NCBI RefSeq assembly: GCF_016859285.1
Contig: NC_053416.1
Location: 3,435,001-3,499,000 of the forward strand
DNA: 64,000 nt
DNA from: Xiphias gladius
Lineage: Eukaryota > Chordata > Actinopteri > Istiophoriformes > Xiphiidae
Reading direction: 5' to 3'
Below, piece after piece: positions 1-12,460 of this stretch; within the stretch, counting starts at the first letter, position 1, and every line of letters begins with the position of its first letter. Both the position numbers and the translations under genes were made by a program. Below the pieces are notes generated by a model. That model was given only the letters and a program-made list of their open reading frames with translations, did not search any database and had not been told where the DNA came from.

Positions 1-2155
1 AAAAAAGGTTTGATAGGAAGCTGTAGCTGTTAGCGCCAGCTTTTCTTTGTTTACAACGCTCCCCCCCATCCGACTGCACTTCCAGCCTACCGCCACACAG
101 ACCACAGCGCTGAGGGGCCAAGCGCCGAACGGGCTTGTGTCACAAACTGGTGACACGCAGACGATGAGCATTTTGTCCATCACAGGTTACATCGTGGACA
201 GCTGTCTTCTCATTGGTGGCACATCTGGAAAAAAAAAAAAAAGGTCCCTGGAAAACACGGTCCAAGCTGAAAGTGAGGCCGCAGCAAAGCAGGAAATCCA
301 AGTAGCGGGCAACCCCCAAGGCAGCACTGCCATGAGGTCCAGTCTCTTCGCCCTCTCTACTGGGAAACAGTGGCTCCCGAAGCCACTCTGCCACTGATCA
401 TGTGTAGGGGGATGTTTCTCACACGACTTAAACGTGACCACGCTGAAAGCTATGGGTGGATCAAGTGGTAGATTTACCTGAACGCCTATTAATGCACGTT
501 GCCTGCAATAATACCTGAGAAAAACCATTTCAAGGTTTTGCAGTAAAACCAGAGTAGGGTTAAATGTTTTTTAAACAAAAAGGATCCAGTGGGTTGCAAC
601 CATCCAACCACTTCACTGAGCAAATTTAACCGTCGAATTTAAAAAAAAAAAAATAAATAAATAAAATTACGCAAAATAAAGCAAAACAAAATAACAAGCA
701 TGACCGTGCAAGAAAATTAGCCGTATCGTCATCCCCACAAGAAGCATTGGGGTGATTAAAAGAGAAATATAGAGAGATCATTTAAATTTTAAATTTGCCA
801 CTGATCGTTGAACAGTTTCTTAGAAGCCTGCATTAAAGGGTGGCAAAAAGTGTGAAATATTCTCTCTCTATTCAGAGCACACAAACTAAATGCCTTTGTA
901 AATGACAAGGACACAGTGTCAGAGACACTGGTACACCTCCTACACACGTCCCTGCAGGTACGTGGTCTCTAAAAAGTTTGAGCCCCACTTTGGAGGTTCG
1001 GTTTGGATAATAAAATCGTTTTGTCTATTCATTTTCCAAATATAATTTCCTACTAAAGGAGGCATATATATATATCCAGGAAATATGTTCAATCCCCCCC
1101 CGAAAAACATGTAGGAAGAGGCAGAAAGCAAAAACAAAGAAATCGTGCGGTAGAGAAACGCAGACAGTAAACCATTCAGAGTTATTTGTAACCTTCGAAA
1201 TGAAAAAAAGGCTGGTAACGACTCGTCAAGCGAGTGATCTAATCCTACCTGAGATAACCTCTCCCATTTCTTGTCCTTTTCTTAAGCCACTGGCACCTAT
1301 GATATCCTCCCTCTTTAATTATATTCTCTTGAAGGTTTTAATTTCAATTTTTTTTAATGAACTCCGGGCCGTGACGTCTCCCACTGGCCCTCAGCCATCC
1401 CCGTTATCGGGCAGAGTAATGCAACAGGATGCCGTCTGAGACCTGTACAAGGGAAGGGAAGAAACTAAATACATTTTATCATCAAAAAAAAAAAAAAATC
1501 ATTGTTTTTGCTTCTGTTTAACAGCAGATCCCTTTCAGTTTAGTACTGCACCCTTCTGCTGCTCATAACATTTTGTGGAAAGCTCAAAAAAACTGAACAG
1601 CCTTCGACGGCAAATGTAGAAGTGAGATATTTTAGAGGGAAAATGGGGGCATTTAGCATTGACATTTTGTTTTACTACCGTGTAAAATAGAATTCCACTT
1701 CTAATGACTTGGACTACAGACAAGTCATTAAAAAGTTGTATTTTTAATAAACATGCTTCTCCAGCACAGAACCTGACCGTGAGGAGCACAATGGAGTGGA
1801 AAGAGGTTCACCAGTAAAACAAAAACAAACAAACAGCAAAACTAAGTAAAAAGATGTGCTGGGTGAATGTTTTGAGGCTTTGAGCAGCGGTAATTGAGAT
1901 CTGCAGAGGCGAGTTTGAAAATATGAGTGAATAAAGTCCCGGGAGCGACTAAACCTGTTGCTGATGGAGTCAGATTAGGGAGCATTGTTGATCTTATCCC
2001 TGGAAGAGCCGATATGACGGGACAGGAAGCGTCGCATGAGTCCTCCAGGCCGTCAGCACACAAGACGCAAACACAGCAGGTTTAGAAAGTATGTGCTAAT
2101 GTCACTTTTGTTTCTCTTTTGGGGAACCTGGCTTCAGCGGGCGCAGTGGCCTGAA
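1..2155. other. Gene-free spacer
   Basis: No exon or RNA gene could be supported here on either strand. Open frames are short and low in complexity, and none carries a motif I recognise. Visible structure is limited to A-rich tracts near 229-242, 640-665 and 1484-1498 and a short TA run near 1066-1075. The base composition is ordinary for a fish intergenic region. Confidence 0.6.
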
Positions 2156-2415
2156 GAGGGGCGGCCGTGGCTCAGGATGCAGAGCGGGGCGTCCGCTAAT
2201 AGCAGGGTTGGCGGTGTGATCCGGCTCCTCATGACCACAGGTCGGAGTGTCCTTGGACAAGACACCGATCCACAAATTCTTCCCTATGTTCAGGCTACTA
2301 CCTAGCATGGTAGCCATCTGTAGTGTGTGTGTGTGTGTGAGAATGGTTGAATGAGAAGCACATTTCAAAAGCGCTTTGGATAAAAGGCGTTTTATAAATA
2401 CAGACCTTTTACCAC
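2156..2415 (+). mobile_element. tRNA-derived SINE, degraded
   Basis: The left part reads like a tRNA-type head: 'ggccgtggctcagg' near 2163 as the A-box side, then 'ggttggcggtgtgatcc' near 2206 as a worn B box. The middle has 'gtccttggacaagacac', the right part a GT run (2323-2339), and the tail 'agcgctttggataaaaggcg' followed by 'ataaataca'. From memory, this order (GGCTCAGG head, AAGTGTCCTTGGGCAAGACAC body, AGCGCTTTGG...ATAAATGCAG tail) matches a SINE common in percomorph fish. The B-box change makes it unlikely to be an active pol III unit. The ends are approximate. Confidence 0.72.
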
Positions 2416-4339
2416 TTAGAGAGCCAGACCAAGCTGACCTTGCCTTGTGATTAAAAGCTCCTATTTTACAGCAGAATTTAAGCCTGATCAAAATCACAAG
2501 AACCTCTAGATTTCTGGACGAGTTTGTAAAAGTCATGACTTTTATGGTCCAGACATCCTGCAACTGGGCTAAGCTAAAGGCTGTGGCATGTTTATCAGCT
2601 TGTTAGTATTAGGCCAAGTGTCGCCTGACCACGTCTGCGGGCAAACGTGTTTATACAGTAACTGATCTGAATGGTAAAGTCCTGCCGTCACAGAGGGGGT
2701 GAAAGATGCCGTGAACTGTAGGGACAACTTTTGAAGGTTTTCAGTGGTTCGGGTTTCCCCAAAATTTTACTTTCAACTCAATTAACAGAAAAAAAAAATC
2801 ACCCGAGGCTGAATGAGATTTGAAAAGCACAAATTTTTATTTTTTTCCTCCCTCTAACTAGTAAGCCGGAGTGAGAGCCCGAATGCAACAACAGCTTGAA
2901 TTTCTGTTGGAGCGGCAGAGAAATGAAACATGTCAGGACCAGGACCGTGGCCTCGAACGTGTCCGTCACCGTGAGGCCGGCGCTACCTACAGCGCAGACA
3001 GACGCAGCTGAGGGGTCGGCGGGTGGCGCGGCAGGCCGGTCTTATCTGATTGGCAAAAGTGAAGGGAGAGTGATGAGTTTCTGACAGCTGGTTGTCGGCC
3101 GTGTCACATCAGCCCTCACTGGGCAGCAGCGATTCGCCCTCCGTCATTCAGTGTTGGAGTAAAATGATGGAGCAGACAGAGCGGAGTTTGTGTCTCGGGC
3201 AGACGGGCCAGCCTGAGAGAGAGATAATTACCATCTTTAGATTCCCTTCAGACTCCTCAGAGAGAGAGAGAGAGAGGGAGACAGGAATAAATTGAAATAG
3301 CTAAAAGAATTAAAAATGAGGGAAGTGAAGAAGAATAACAAAGAAGTGCAGAGAGAGAGAGATCAGTGCTAAGTGGCCAGGTGGTAAGTTTCCTTGCCGG
3401 TTATTAAAGGAGCCACATATTATCCAGGTCAGGGCAGCAGAGAACCCTACACGGCCAGGGCCAGAGAGTCCTCTGGGCCCGTTTAAAATTTTAAAATGGG
3501 CTGCTCGCAGGTGGCAGGAGATGAAGAAAAAGAGGATTCAAAGGCGAGGGAGAGGTCACGCAAGACTCAGACAGCTCGTGTCAGGAAACGAGAGGGGAGA
3601 CCGACGGCTCGAGTCAGGAGAGAGGAAGACTGAGAGCTGCTAATGTTGTTTGTGGGAAGTTTGGGGGGGGGGGGCTTGGATACCTGCTGTAACCCCTTGA
3701 CTTTCATAATTCACTGTAGTGGTGTGTTGACTGGCCTGGAAAGAAGGTCAGAACATTCCCGACGTCGGAGGACGAGGCAGCATCGTCTCCAGGAAAACAA
3801 TATGGCACTGAGGGCTGTTTGATCTGCAGAGGCTAAAAAGAGCTGAACCAGGGTCAAGATGTCCCATGAAGCCAACTGGAGCTAATGCAATGAGACTCTG
3901 TTTTCTGACTTGACGCCGCTACCGTCAAGGTTTGGTTAAGCAGGAAAATGACGTGGTTGGGGTCAGGGAAAGGTCATGGTTAAAATAAGAGCTCGGTTAA
4001 GAGTCCGGAATATTTGTCTTCATGGTTAAAAGAACTGCTCAGTTAGGGGTTAAGGAATGACAACTTGCTGGCCGTCAGTAGGAAACAGAAGCGAACAGCA
4101 GTCTCCTGTCTTTCTGGTCTTTCGGGGATATATGTGAATCTTGGCTCGGTCTCCCGTTCGCTGCTCCGCTGCAGCCTCGGGCCAGCTCCGGCGGCTTTGC
4201 GGGTCAGAGTTCACCTTTGTTCACTGCCCGCTGGGCACAGGCCCGTTCATCCTTCCATCCATCAAAGGGTCAGAGTCAGAAACCTGTCAAATTTTGATGG
4301 AGGCGGCCTCTGTGATCCCTCTCGTCTCACCTCGGTGTG
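2416..4339. other. Gene-free spacer
   Basis: No supported gene. Local structure: a GA dinucleotide run at 3259-3277, GA-rich sequence to about 3365, and a G homopolymer near 3663-3674. The frames present are short and unrecognised. Confidence 0.55.
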
Positions 4340-4545
4340 TGTTTCTTTGATCGAAAGAAGAGGAGACTTGACGGTGGAATCTGCAGAAAAACTCACCTTA
4401 ATGAATCTGTTTACAGCTCAGCATCCACAGCCCTCCCCCTCGTTTTAGTATAATGTTCAAATATGATCTCCCTGACTGCTTCGGTCAGACTTGATTTGAT
4501 CCAAATAGAGATTGAAATATCTTAAGGTTCTTTAAATTCAAAGGA
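4340..4545. repeat. Unclassified dispersed repeat, copy 1
   Basis: This stretch aligns by eye with 6855-7015. Shared blocks, in order, are 'gtgtgtgtttc', 'aagaggagactt', 'cacagccct-cccctc', 'taatgtt', 'gatct-cct-actg', 'tcagtcaga' or 'tcggtcaga', and 'atccaaat-gagatt'. The two copies are clearly diverged and in the same orientation about 2.5 kb apart. I see no terminal repeats or tRNA head, so the class is open. Confidence 0.6.
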
Positions 4546-6854
4546 CTCATCTAAACTTTATATTGTTCAGTATGAGAGCTGATGAAGCCGAGATAGCTCC
4601 TGTGATCAACAGGCGGGTTCGGTGGCAGATGTGGTCCCTTGCGGTCTTGACAGCTCCGCCGAGTGTCGCCCGGGCCACGCACGTCCATCCAGCCTGGGTT
4701 GGCAGTCAGGTTTTATTTTCTACGTGCGTCTTGATGCCCTGACAACACTGCTGCTGGCCAAGAAGCTGGAGCCGTGAGCCATCTGCTCAGGCTGCAAAGC
4801 GACCTGTACCCAGAGGATGTTGGGGGGGGGGGGACACAAATGATGGGCTTTTGGAGGAAGAAAAAAAAGACTGACATTTTCAGTGAAATCAGTGTCCTTT
4901 AAAGACTTGCCATTTTGCTAAACTTTCGGACACACTGGAAAAGCTTTTAATGCATTATAAAGGTTCGTATTTGGTTAAGGCAGTGGAGGTCTAGCGGTAT
5001 CAGTAAACAGCTATATTTAAACTAAAAAAAAAAAAAAAGGCAATAAAGCAAATGTGGCAGGCTGATATATTGGTCTAACCCTAATGTTTCCTCACCCACA
5101 CACAGCATAAACAGGTGTTGTTCCATTAGCCAGAAATTATCTCCCTTTTCGGTGGAAAATCACTACTTTAAGTGAGACCCATTTCAGGGATAAAAATGTC
5201 ATTTAAAAGGTTTAGAGAGAAGCAGATGCCCTTGAACAAAGAAAAAAAGAAAAAGAAGAAAAGAAGCTGAATAAATGTTTATGGCAGCAGATTAGCTGTG
5301 TTATTTATGACCACAGAGCTGTTATCAGTGCATTGATTTCTACGGCTGATGGAGTGCAAACACAAAGAGGAGGAAGGTAAATTATAAAATGTGTGTGTGG
5401 GCTTATTCAGGATTGAGGGTTAAGGTTACTCCTAACAACTCTTAAGTGTTTATACAAAAAAGGAACATTTTACAATTAAATTACAATATGGTAACAGATA
5501 CAAAGCATATTGTTCATGTGCCTTTGTCTTGTGTGATCGCAGCAGTTTTGCTTTCTGTTTTCCGCTGCCTGAAACACGCCGGGAAAATTAACTCCGTGGA
5601 CTGGCTTTTCCTTTTTTTCAAGGGATCGTTTTTACGGTGACGTGCCATTTGTTTTTAAACCTCAGACAAAAATCTAACTAGATGGCAGTGGGACACACGG
5701 AGGCTGAAAGGTTACCATAGATTAGACTGGCTTCAAAGCTAGGCCAAAGAGCAAGAGAGAGATGAAATCAGATCCCGGGTAAGTCCCACCTCACAACCCA
5801 GATCACCCGAACCAGCTCACAGGCACTGAAACCTCTCGTACAAACCGTCGGCACCTGCAGGCGCTGATGCCTCACCACCCGCTCTGCCCGCCAGCAGACC
5901 GCAGTCATTTGAAATGGATTGTTCACCGCATTAACAAAGCCCCAGATAAACGTGTCTTAGCCCACAGCGCGCCGCGCGACATCTAGACGGTGACACGTGC
6001 AGTGCGGATCCCATGGATTTAAACAAGTCGCACAGCTCTGCTTCAGTTTAGCATCATTTGTTTTGTTTTTCTCGTTTTCTTCTCGTCTTCATTATACAGT
6101 GACCGAAGATGTGACCGGTTTCATTCTAGATACAGTGTCTGTTAGCTGTTTACCGAAACATAAATTACATTAAAATACAAAACGTACATAAATACAACAA
6201 GACAACATTAGAACCTTTTTTTTTGTGTGTGTGTTTCGATCCAAACTATTTCATCTTAAACCATCATGGCACCCAACACATTCCAGCATTGAATGAATAT
6301 CACATTATTCTTAAGAGTGAACCTAAGAAAAAGTGGCTTCATATCTAATTCTTCACTTTGGCTTCAAGTATAGTATGAACCAAACACTCAGCAAACCCCA
6401 TAAATCTATAAAATATCGATGAACAACCCCCTGCAGCTATTAATCCACTCAAAAACAAATATTTTTGAAAAATTCAATGGATTTAAGATTCATTTCAACC
6501 TTTTTTTTTCCCTCAGATGATTGTCCCCACTGAATGGTCTCATCTACAGCCGAGATCTGTGAGGTTTACGCCAATGAAATGTTCTGTTCTTATTTTTATA
6601 TGCTTCACCCTCCTGTGAGAAGAATAGCTATGTCACGGACGTTTTTAGACGCCTAAAATTACTCGAACACAGGAAAATGTTCACCTCCGGCGTGGTGACC
6701 TCAGCCCTGATCCACCTATTCAACCCAGAGTGAGTCCCTGTCGCGAAGACATGGAGAGATTATGAGAAGATGGGCCCTTGGTTTGTGTCTTTCTTCGCGC
6801 TCATTTTTCATCAGCTTTGTGGTCATTTTGGTTACTCTGCATCTCTTGCCCTCA
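4546..6854. other. Gene-free spacer
   Basis: No gene could be supported. The stretch contains a G run near 4821-4831, an A run near 5023-5038 and A/T-rich sequence. Short open frames here have no recognisable domains. Confidence 0.55.
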
Positions 6855-7015
6855 TTAACCCTGGTGTGTGTTTTTCGAGAGGAAGAGGAGGAGACTTCTG
6901 TCTACATCTCAACATTCACAGCCCTTCCCCTCATTATTTTAACATAATGTTAAAGGATGATCTTCCTTACTGATTCAGTCAGACTCCATTAATCCAAATG
7001 AAGATTTAAATTTAT
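6855..7015. repeat. Unclassified dispersed repeat, copy 2
   Basis: This is the diverged partner of the repeat at 4340-4545, in the same orientation. The best-kept core is 'cacagcccttcccctcatt', then 'aacataatgtt', 'gatcttccttactgattcag', and 'ccaaatgaagattt'. No coding potential is evident. Confidence 0.6.
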
Positions 7016-9059
7016 GACACATCTTGTTTTTACATCTATTTTATTGATCGTTTTGCCTCTCTTCGTTGTGATTTTGTGTTTTTTAACTGAGCTCTGTGAT
7101 TTTTGTTCAAACAAGAAATATTAACAGTCACTTGATACAGAGTCTCGGGCCAAGGGGGCCCCCTGACTTCTTGGGCCCTGGGCCTCTGCCCAGTAGGACA
7201 GTTCAACGATCCACCAATGGACGAAGGCCACTTAATGTAATCAAGGGTTATGTGTCATGGAGAGGCGACAGCATCCAGGTTTTCATCCCAACTGATTACC
7301 TCAGCGGGAGGTTTCTTTCCCCTCTATCTGCTGATCAGCGGGTCGAGTGTTTGGTTGGAATGACAATCTGCAGACTGTTAGCTCTCCGTGGTTAGCTCTC
7401 TCACATGGTTTGCAACCCATGCACGTGGCGTAGTGAAAGGCAGATAGTACACGAATTGGCGAGGGCAGGATTGCACTCATAAACTGTGGGAGCTAGTGTG
7501 GCTAGCTGGCTAGCCGCAGCAGAACCAAAAAAAATTGTAAATCATATGACTTTTTATCAAACACCTCACAGTCATTATCCTGTCGCTGCAGCCAAGTAGC
7601 CTGAAGTCCCTCCTTGTATTTTTTTTACGAAGGTTGTTGGTAGCGTTAATAGCGGTTAGTAGCGGTTATGGATTGGGTCAAATGGGTTAAAATAAATGCT
7701 TCGATAAGTTTAGGGGACCTCTGTTGTCATGGTGAAAAGAAGTGTGGACAGTTGGTAGCAAATGACAAATAAACAGTGGTTTTCTGTGGCTAATTTCGTT
7801 GACCCATCCATCCACCCCAACCTCCTCCATCTGCAGACCTTGTAGCTGTATAACGGTGCCTCACTGCTTCTTGCGTCGCACCTAAAAAAAAAAAAAAGCA
7901 TACAACAGGGCTTTATCACCAAAAATAAACACACGTCGTCTTTGGGAATTTGCTGAAACAACTGATTCCGTCATTTGCCTTAGGGGGGACAGTCTCTTGG
8001 CATCACAAAGCAGAGGCTTTTATTTTCCCCCTCTTAGCCATTCTACACAACGAGTGACTTTCAGTGACTCAGCGTTGTCAATTATAGGATCACAGCACAA
8101 TGGAGGAATAATTGGCTCAGTGGGAGGTGGCAATTAGTGAAACATTTTAAATACAAACGACACCAGTGGCTGCCTGAATGAAATTATTAATCAGACTGCA
8201 GCCTTCATCAATGGAAATGGAAAACAAAAAATCAGGGCATACGGCCAACATGGAGACTGGATACGAGTGTGTGAGTGTGCCTTTAGCCAATCTCTCGAAA
8301 AAGAAAATCAAGCTGTTGTCAATATAGGGTTGAATTTTGCAGTTTTCACAAGAGATACAACTGCTGTTTCCTCCAAATCCGAACAAACTATTTCTCGGTC
8401 GCTTTTGACGGAGCATCTCGGATGAGAGAGTCCTTGACAGCCTGTTTTGATGTATTTCAAATGTGGGCTTCGGAGGACACAGAGCATTAAGCGGGGGCAC
8501 TGCTATCATTTGCTGCAGCTGCATCACAGCCTGGTCGTTATGCTTTTCCCGTGGGCGTAGAAATGCACCTCGTAGTCTCATTACTTTAAATATGAAATGT
8601 GTTACAGTGTGGCTTTTAGAACCACAGATTTGCTATGGTCAGCACAAGCCGAGGTGAAGATTCATTGGCCCGACTTGCAAAATGTTTCAGCTCGAGAGAA
8701 AATGCGCTCATCCCAAATCTTTATGACTCCACACCATGAAGTTACAGAAAAAAGGGGACAAAAAGAGAGAAAACTGAATAAAATAACAACAGAACTTCAG
8801 TTTTGTTTTTTTTTTAGTCAGAGTCTGAGCTGTCAGACAAACACATGCAACGCCTAGCATGTTGCTAGCTAGCGAGAGCTGCACCGTTGCCGTTTGGTGT
8901 GAACAAACACAGACTGCACTCAAGCAGAAAAATTCACCCAAATAACACAACCCAGATGTTGCACATGCAGACTTGATCACGGCTGCGGAAAATGTCTCAA
9001 TCTGATTTATACTGGGACAGTTAGCAGGTAGCAGCTCTGAGGCTGTACTTATATACACA
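7016..9059. other. Gene-free spacer
   Basis: No exon could be supported. The 'gggcc' rich stretch near 7145-7195 gives a proline/glycine-rich frame but no domain. The minus-strand frame at 8147-8581 is the longest here (144 codons) and has no motif I can name, so I treat it as chance. Confidence 0.5.
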
Positions 9060-9460
9060 GCACAGCTAAATGCTATGTGGCAATGCTAACATGCTGATGT
9101 TTAGCAGGCAATGTTTACCACGCTCACCATCTCAGTTTGGCCCCTCAGCATTTTAACTAAGTTTAAATATTAGAACTTGACACTAAATACATCTGAGGTT
9201 GATGGGAATGGGATTAATTTTGCACGTATCTAGTCAACTTGAAATTTTGACCTGATGATGGCAGCAGGAAAAAAAGTCGTTTGAATTTGTCCTCTGGGGA
9301 CCTGGAATATCTGAGGTGGACTTTACAGAGACGCCTCCAATAATTGTCAGGACATTTCACCCAAAAACAAAGGTGTCAAAGTCGGGAGTCGCGGCGCTGC
9401 TGGAGGAAGTCAGAGGATCCACCGACATCCTCTGGGGGTCACGAAGGTTTCTGGTTGAAA
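9060..9460 (+). repeat. Percomorph interspersed repeat with internal duplication
   Basis: It contains phrases that I recall from a repeat widespread in spiny-rayed fish: 'gctaacatgctgatgttta', 'tctgaggttgatgggaatg', 'gaaattttgacctgatgatgg', 'cctctggggacctggaat', 'caataattgtcaggacattt' and 'atcctctgggggtcacgaa'. In that family a unit of about 100 bp (gene-size remark, drug-like 'ctctgggga' end) occurs in tandem. Here two worn units can be seen, ending near 9300 and near 9448. It has no coding capacity. Confidence 0.65.
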
Positions 9461-12089
9461 ACATCAAGTACGCATTGAGAAAATTGAAATGGCTGTTTTT
9501 TTATACTGTATGTGTCAGTGTTACTTGCTCACAGCACCTAGTCTGATCCTTCTCTTTGCTCTTCTCTTTGTTCCCCTGTGCGTATGTGTGGCTAGAAATG
9601 AAAGCAACTGAGATTAGAAAACAGAAAGCGAGAAGGAAGTGAGGGATGAGGATAAAGCTCTAATGACATCCAGAAAACGGAGGAACTCTCTCCTCTCTCT
9701 CTCTCTCTCTCCCTCTCTCTCCCTGTCTCTGAGGCTTTCACATGTAGCAGCGGAGAGCAAACAGCGGTGGGAATTTAACTCCCAGAAAAGCTGTCGTAAT
9801 CACTCAACACTAATAACCAGGAAATGGAACTGGACACCACATTAACCCAGCGCCGCAGTGGAACGTTCAGTCGCTCTCTGTCAAATTACCACATTAGACC
9901 TAATGGTCATGGAGCGTTGTACTCGGCCTCGGCCCTCAATCGGTCAAACACCTGTGTGGTCCGGCGCTATTCAACACGTCATCCCAGCAATAAGTCGCTG
10001 CCTTTATGGATCTTGAAATGTTAGTTGTGTTAGTTGAACAACATCAAAATTCTGGTTTCAGTCTATTAACAAGTTGTTTTTTTGTTTTTTTTTCACATTT
10101 CAGTATGCTCCTTCCAGCAGTAACAGCATTTTGTCTGCGTAACAAAAGGACATGGATATATGTCAAACTAGTGGCGCTACAGTGGAGTTCCGAATATTTT
10201 ATTTATGTTTTTAATGGGACTTTGGGCCTGTTTCAGAAAGCAGGTTTAACAAAGCCCCGAGCCTAACCCTGAACCCGGAGGTGACCAACCCCGAGGTGGC
10301 AAAACTCAAAGGGTTTTCGGTTTGAGAGCAGCTGAGTACGTTGGCTCTGAGCTAAGCGCGCGCCCGCTGAGTGAAAAACAGCCGTCATCAGCGGAGCTCC
10401 GACGCTGCAATTCACCAGGGCGGCGGGTAAATAAAAGAGCAGATCTTTCATTTGAATTCAGTGTAGCAGTGCACATTTATCTTTAAAACACACACAGCAG
10501 CAGCAGTGAAAGAGCCCTGAGTTGGAGACAAGAGTCAATACGTTGACACTACTACAATTTATTCAGCGTAGTGCACTAGACCACATTATTTAGCGGGCTT
10601 TAATTTCCTTAATGGATGCTAAAGTGCTGAAATCCTCCTGTTTGTTAGATTAAATTTTTAAATATATTTATTCAGCCGTAACCTGATGGGGACAAAGTGC
10701 TGGTAGCAGCAGAAGATGAAAGTATAGATCGAAAAAGAACATGAGTTTATAGACCTAACGACTGTAACCTCGGCGTCTGACTCAGCCTATTGATCTTGGT
10801 GATTTGCGGTTGAAAAAAAGCATTAAAGTTAAAACTGAGTGTACATTTTTAGACGTCTAGTTTACATTCAAAAATCTTGCTCTACAGCATCTACTGACCA
10901 GATTTCAGATGTAGTAAATTTAAATATAGCAAGTGAAATGCAAAACCAGTGAAGACTGTGTGCAGCCTATATTCAGAAACTCACTTCTAAACTACATTAA
11001 GTCTAGTTTCTTTACGGCCGCACTACAATCATCCTCACTCAGACATATCTCATAACCTACAGCATGATGTGGCGACTATGATAGGAATGTCCCATCAGTT
11101 CGACCAATCTGAACATGAGAAATGACAGAAAATGATTTTTTTTTTTTTTTTTCTGCAGGGGAACTGATTGACAACATGACGGTTGCCTTAATGTCCACAC
11201 TCACAGTTTTATAAAGACGGGCGTTGCATAGACTTTCTTCTGAGCTGAGGATGAGGCCACGATGTGCATTATTTGAACGTAAGAGATCACTGTCTCCGCG
11301 CTTACAAAAAGTGTTACCATTTATTGGTTTCTCACTGTGGCGGATGCAGTAGGGATGTTGTATACGCTGTGCCTGTGTTTACAAAGTTTATTCAACTAAA
11401 TTATGAACGATGCCATTGATGTCGTGCAGGACAAAAGGCAACTTTTGGGTGTGCGGTGACATATAAGTCAGATGAAAAAATCATTTTTTTTAAAACGTCT
11501 GCTTTTAGTCGTTGGAGGCTTTTACTCAAATAAATTGGTTAGAAAAGGTTGACAACACTCTGGACTGTTCTAGTTTTAAAAAGGCAATTGAAATAACTTG
11601 TTTGTACCCAGACAAATAATTATTAGGTTGAGGGTAGATATGTTTCAAGCCACACAGCCAATCATATGGCTGCCTCGATACTCGTGTCTCTGAAGCGCAG
11701 TCTCTGGTGTGACCGTCGTGTGCCTTGTACAGCTGCCGTCCACTGGCGTCACTCATTCAAAACAGTTGCCTGGGTTCACGGTCTATTTCGTCATTTCGTC
11801 TAATTCTTAAAAAACAAAACAAAAAAGAGAAATTTGGGTGAACTTCGGGGAAGCCTGGTCGGAGCGGAGCTGAGGTGGGACACAAGCTCAAACACCATAA
11901 AAACTTCATGACACTCCTTGTTAACTTAACGTCTGGCCTCATAATCATCGAATAAATTTAGAAGTTTTTCTTCAGTGTATAAAACCAAGTTGATGTCTGA
12001 GGAGTGCTAACAGGAGTTGCTAGTGGCGTGATTTTCCATGGTTCATATTCGCTACATGTAAGTAAAAGTAAAGGCTAAAACAACAGGGC
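9461..12089. other. Gene-free spacer
   Basis: No gene could be supported. A CT-rich microsatellite occupies 9686-9730. A long T run lies near 11136-11152. The remaining open frames are short and lack known motifs. Confidence 0.55.
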
Positions 12090-12460
12090 TCAGGCGATGT
12101 CGCCCACGGCTAAGCCTGCCATGATTCCCGTCTCCGCCCTCGGACTTTCCTCCTGCTCCCGGAGCTGCCTGCACAACTGTTTCCCGTTCCCAGTCACTGG
12201 AACTTCCCCGCCTACCTGCACACCTGCATCTCATTTCCCTCATTTGCTCCCGTGTATTTAAACCAGCCCTCTTTTCCCCAGTAAGTTGCCATTTTGTTGC
12301 TCGTTTTCTCGGAGTGGCGTCCTGTTTGCAGTGCATGCCGTGGACTCTCGTGCTTGCTACCTTGCCTGCTGACAGACTGACTTGGGTCCTCCCTCGCCTG
12401 TGCTCCTGCCCACCACCGCCACCTGTGACAAAGACGCTGGATCTGTGGCAATAATTACAT
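12090..12460 (+). mobile_element. Possible LTR remnant
   Basis: The composition and word order resemble the LTR of fish Gypsy-type elements: a run of 'cctgc/ctgcc' blocks, then 'cacctgcatctcatttccc' and 'ctcccgtgtatttaaacc' as a TATA-like core near 12251-12265. Further 'cctgctgacagactgac' and 'cctgcccaccaccgccacc' words follow. No convincing TG...CA ends or target-site duplication were found, so this is family resemblance only. A chance GC/pyrimidine-rich stretch is the alternative. Confidence 0.35.
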
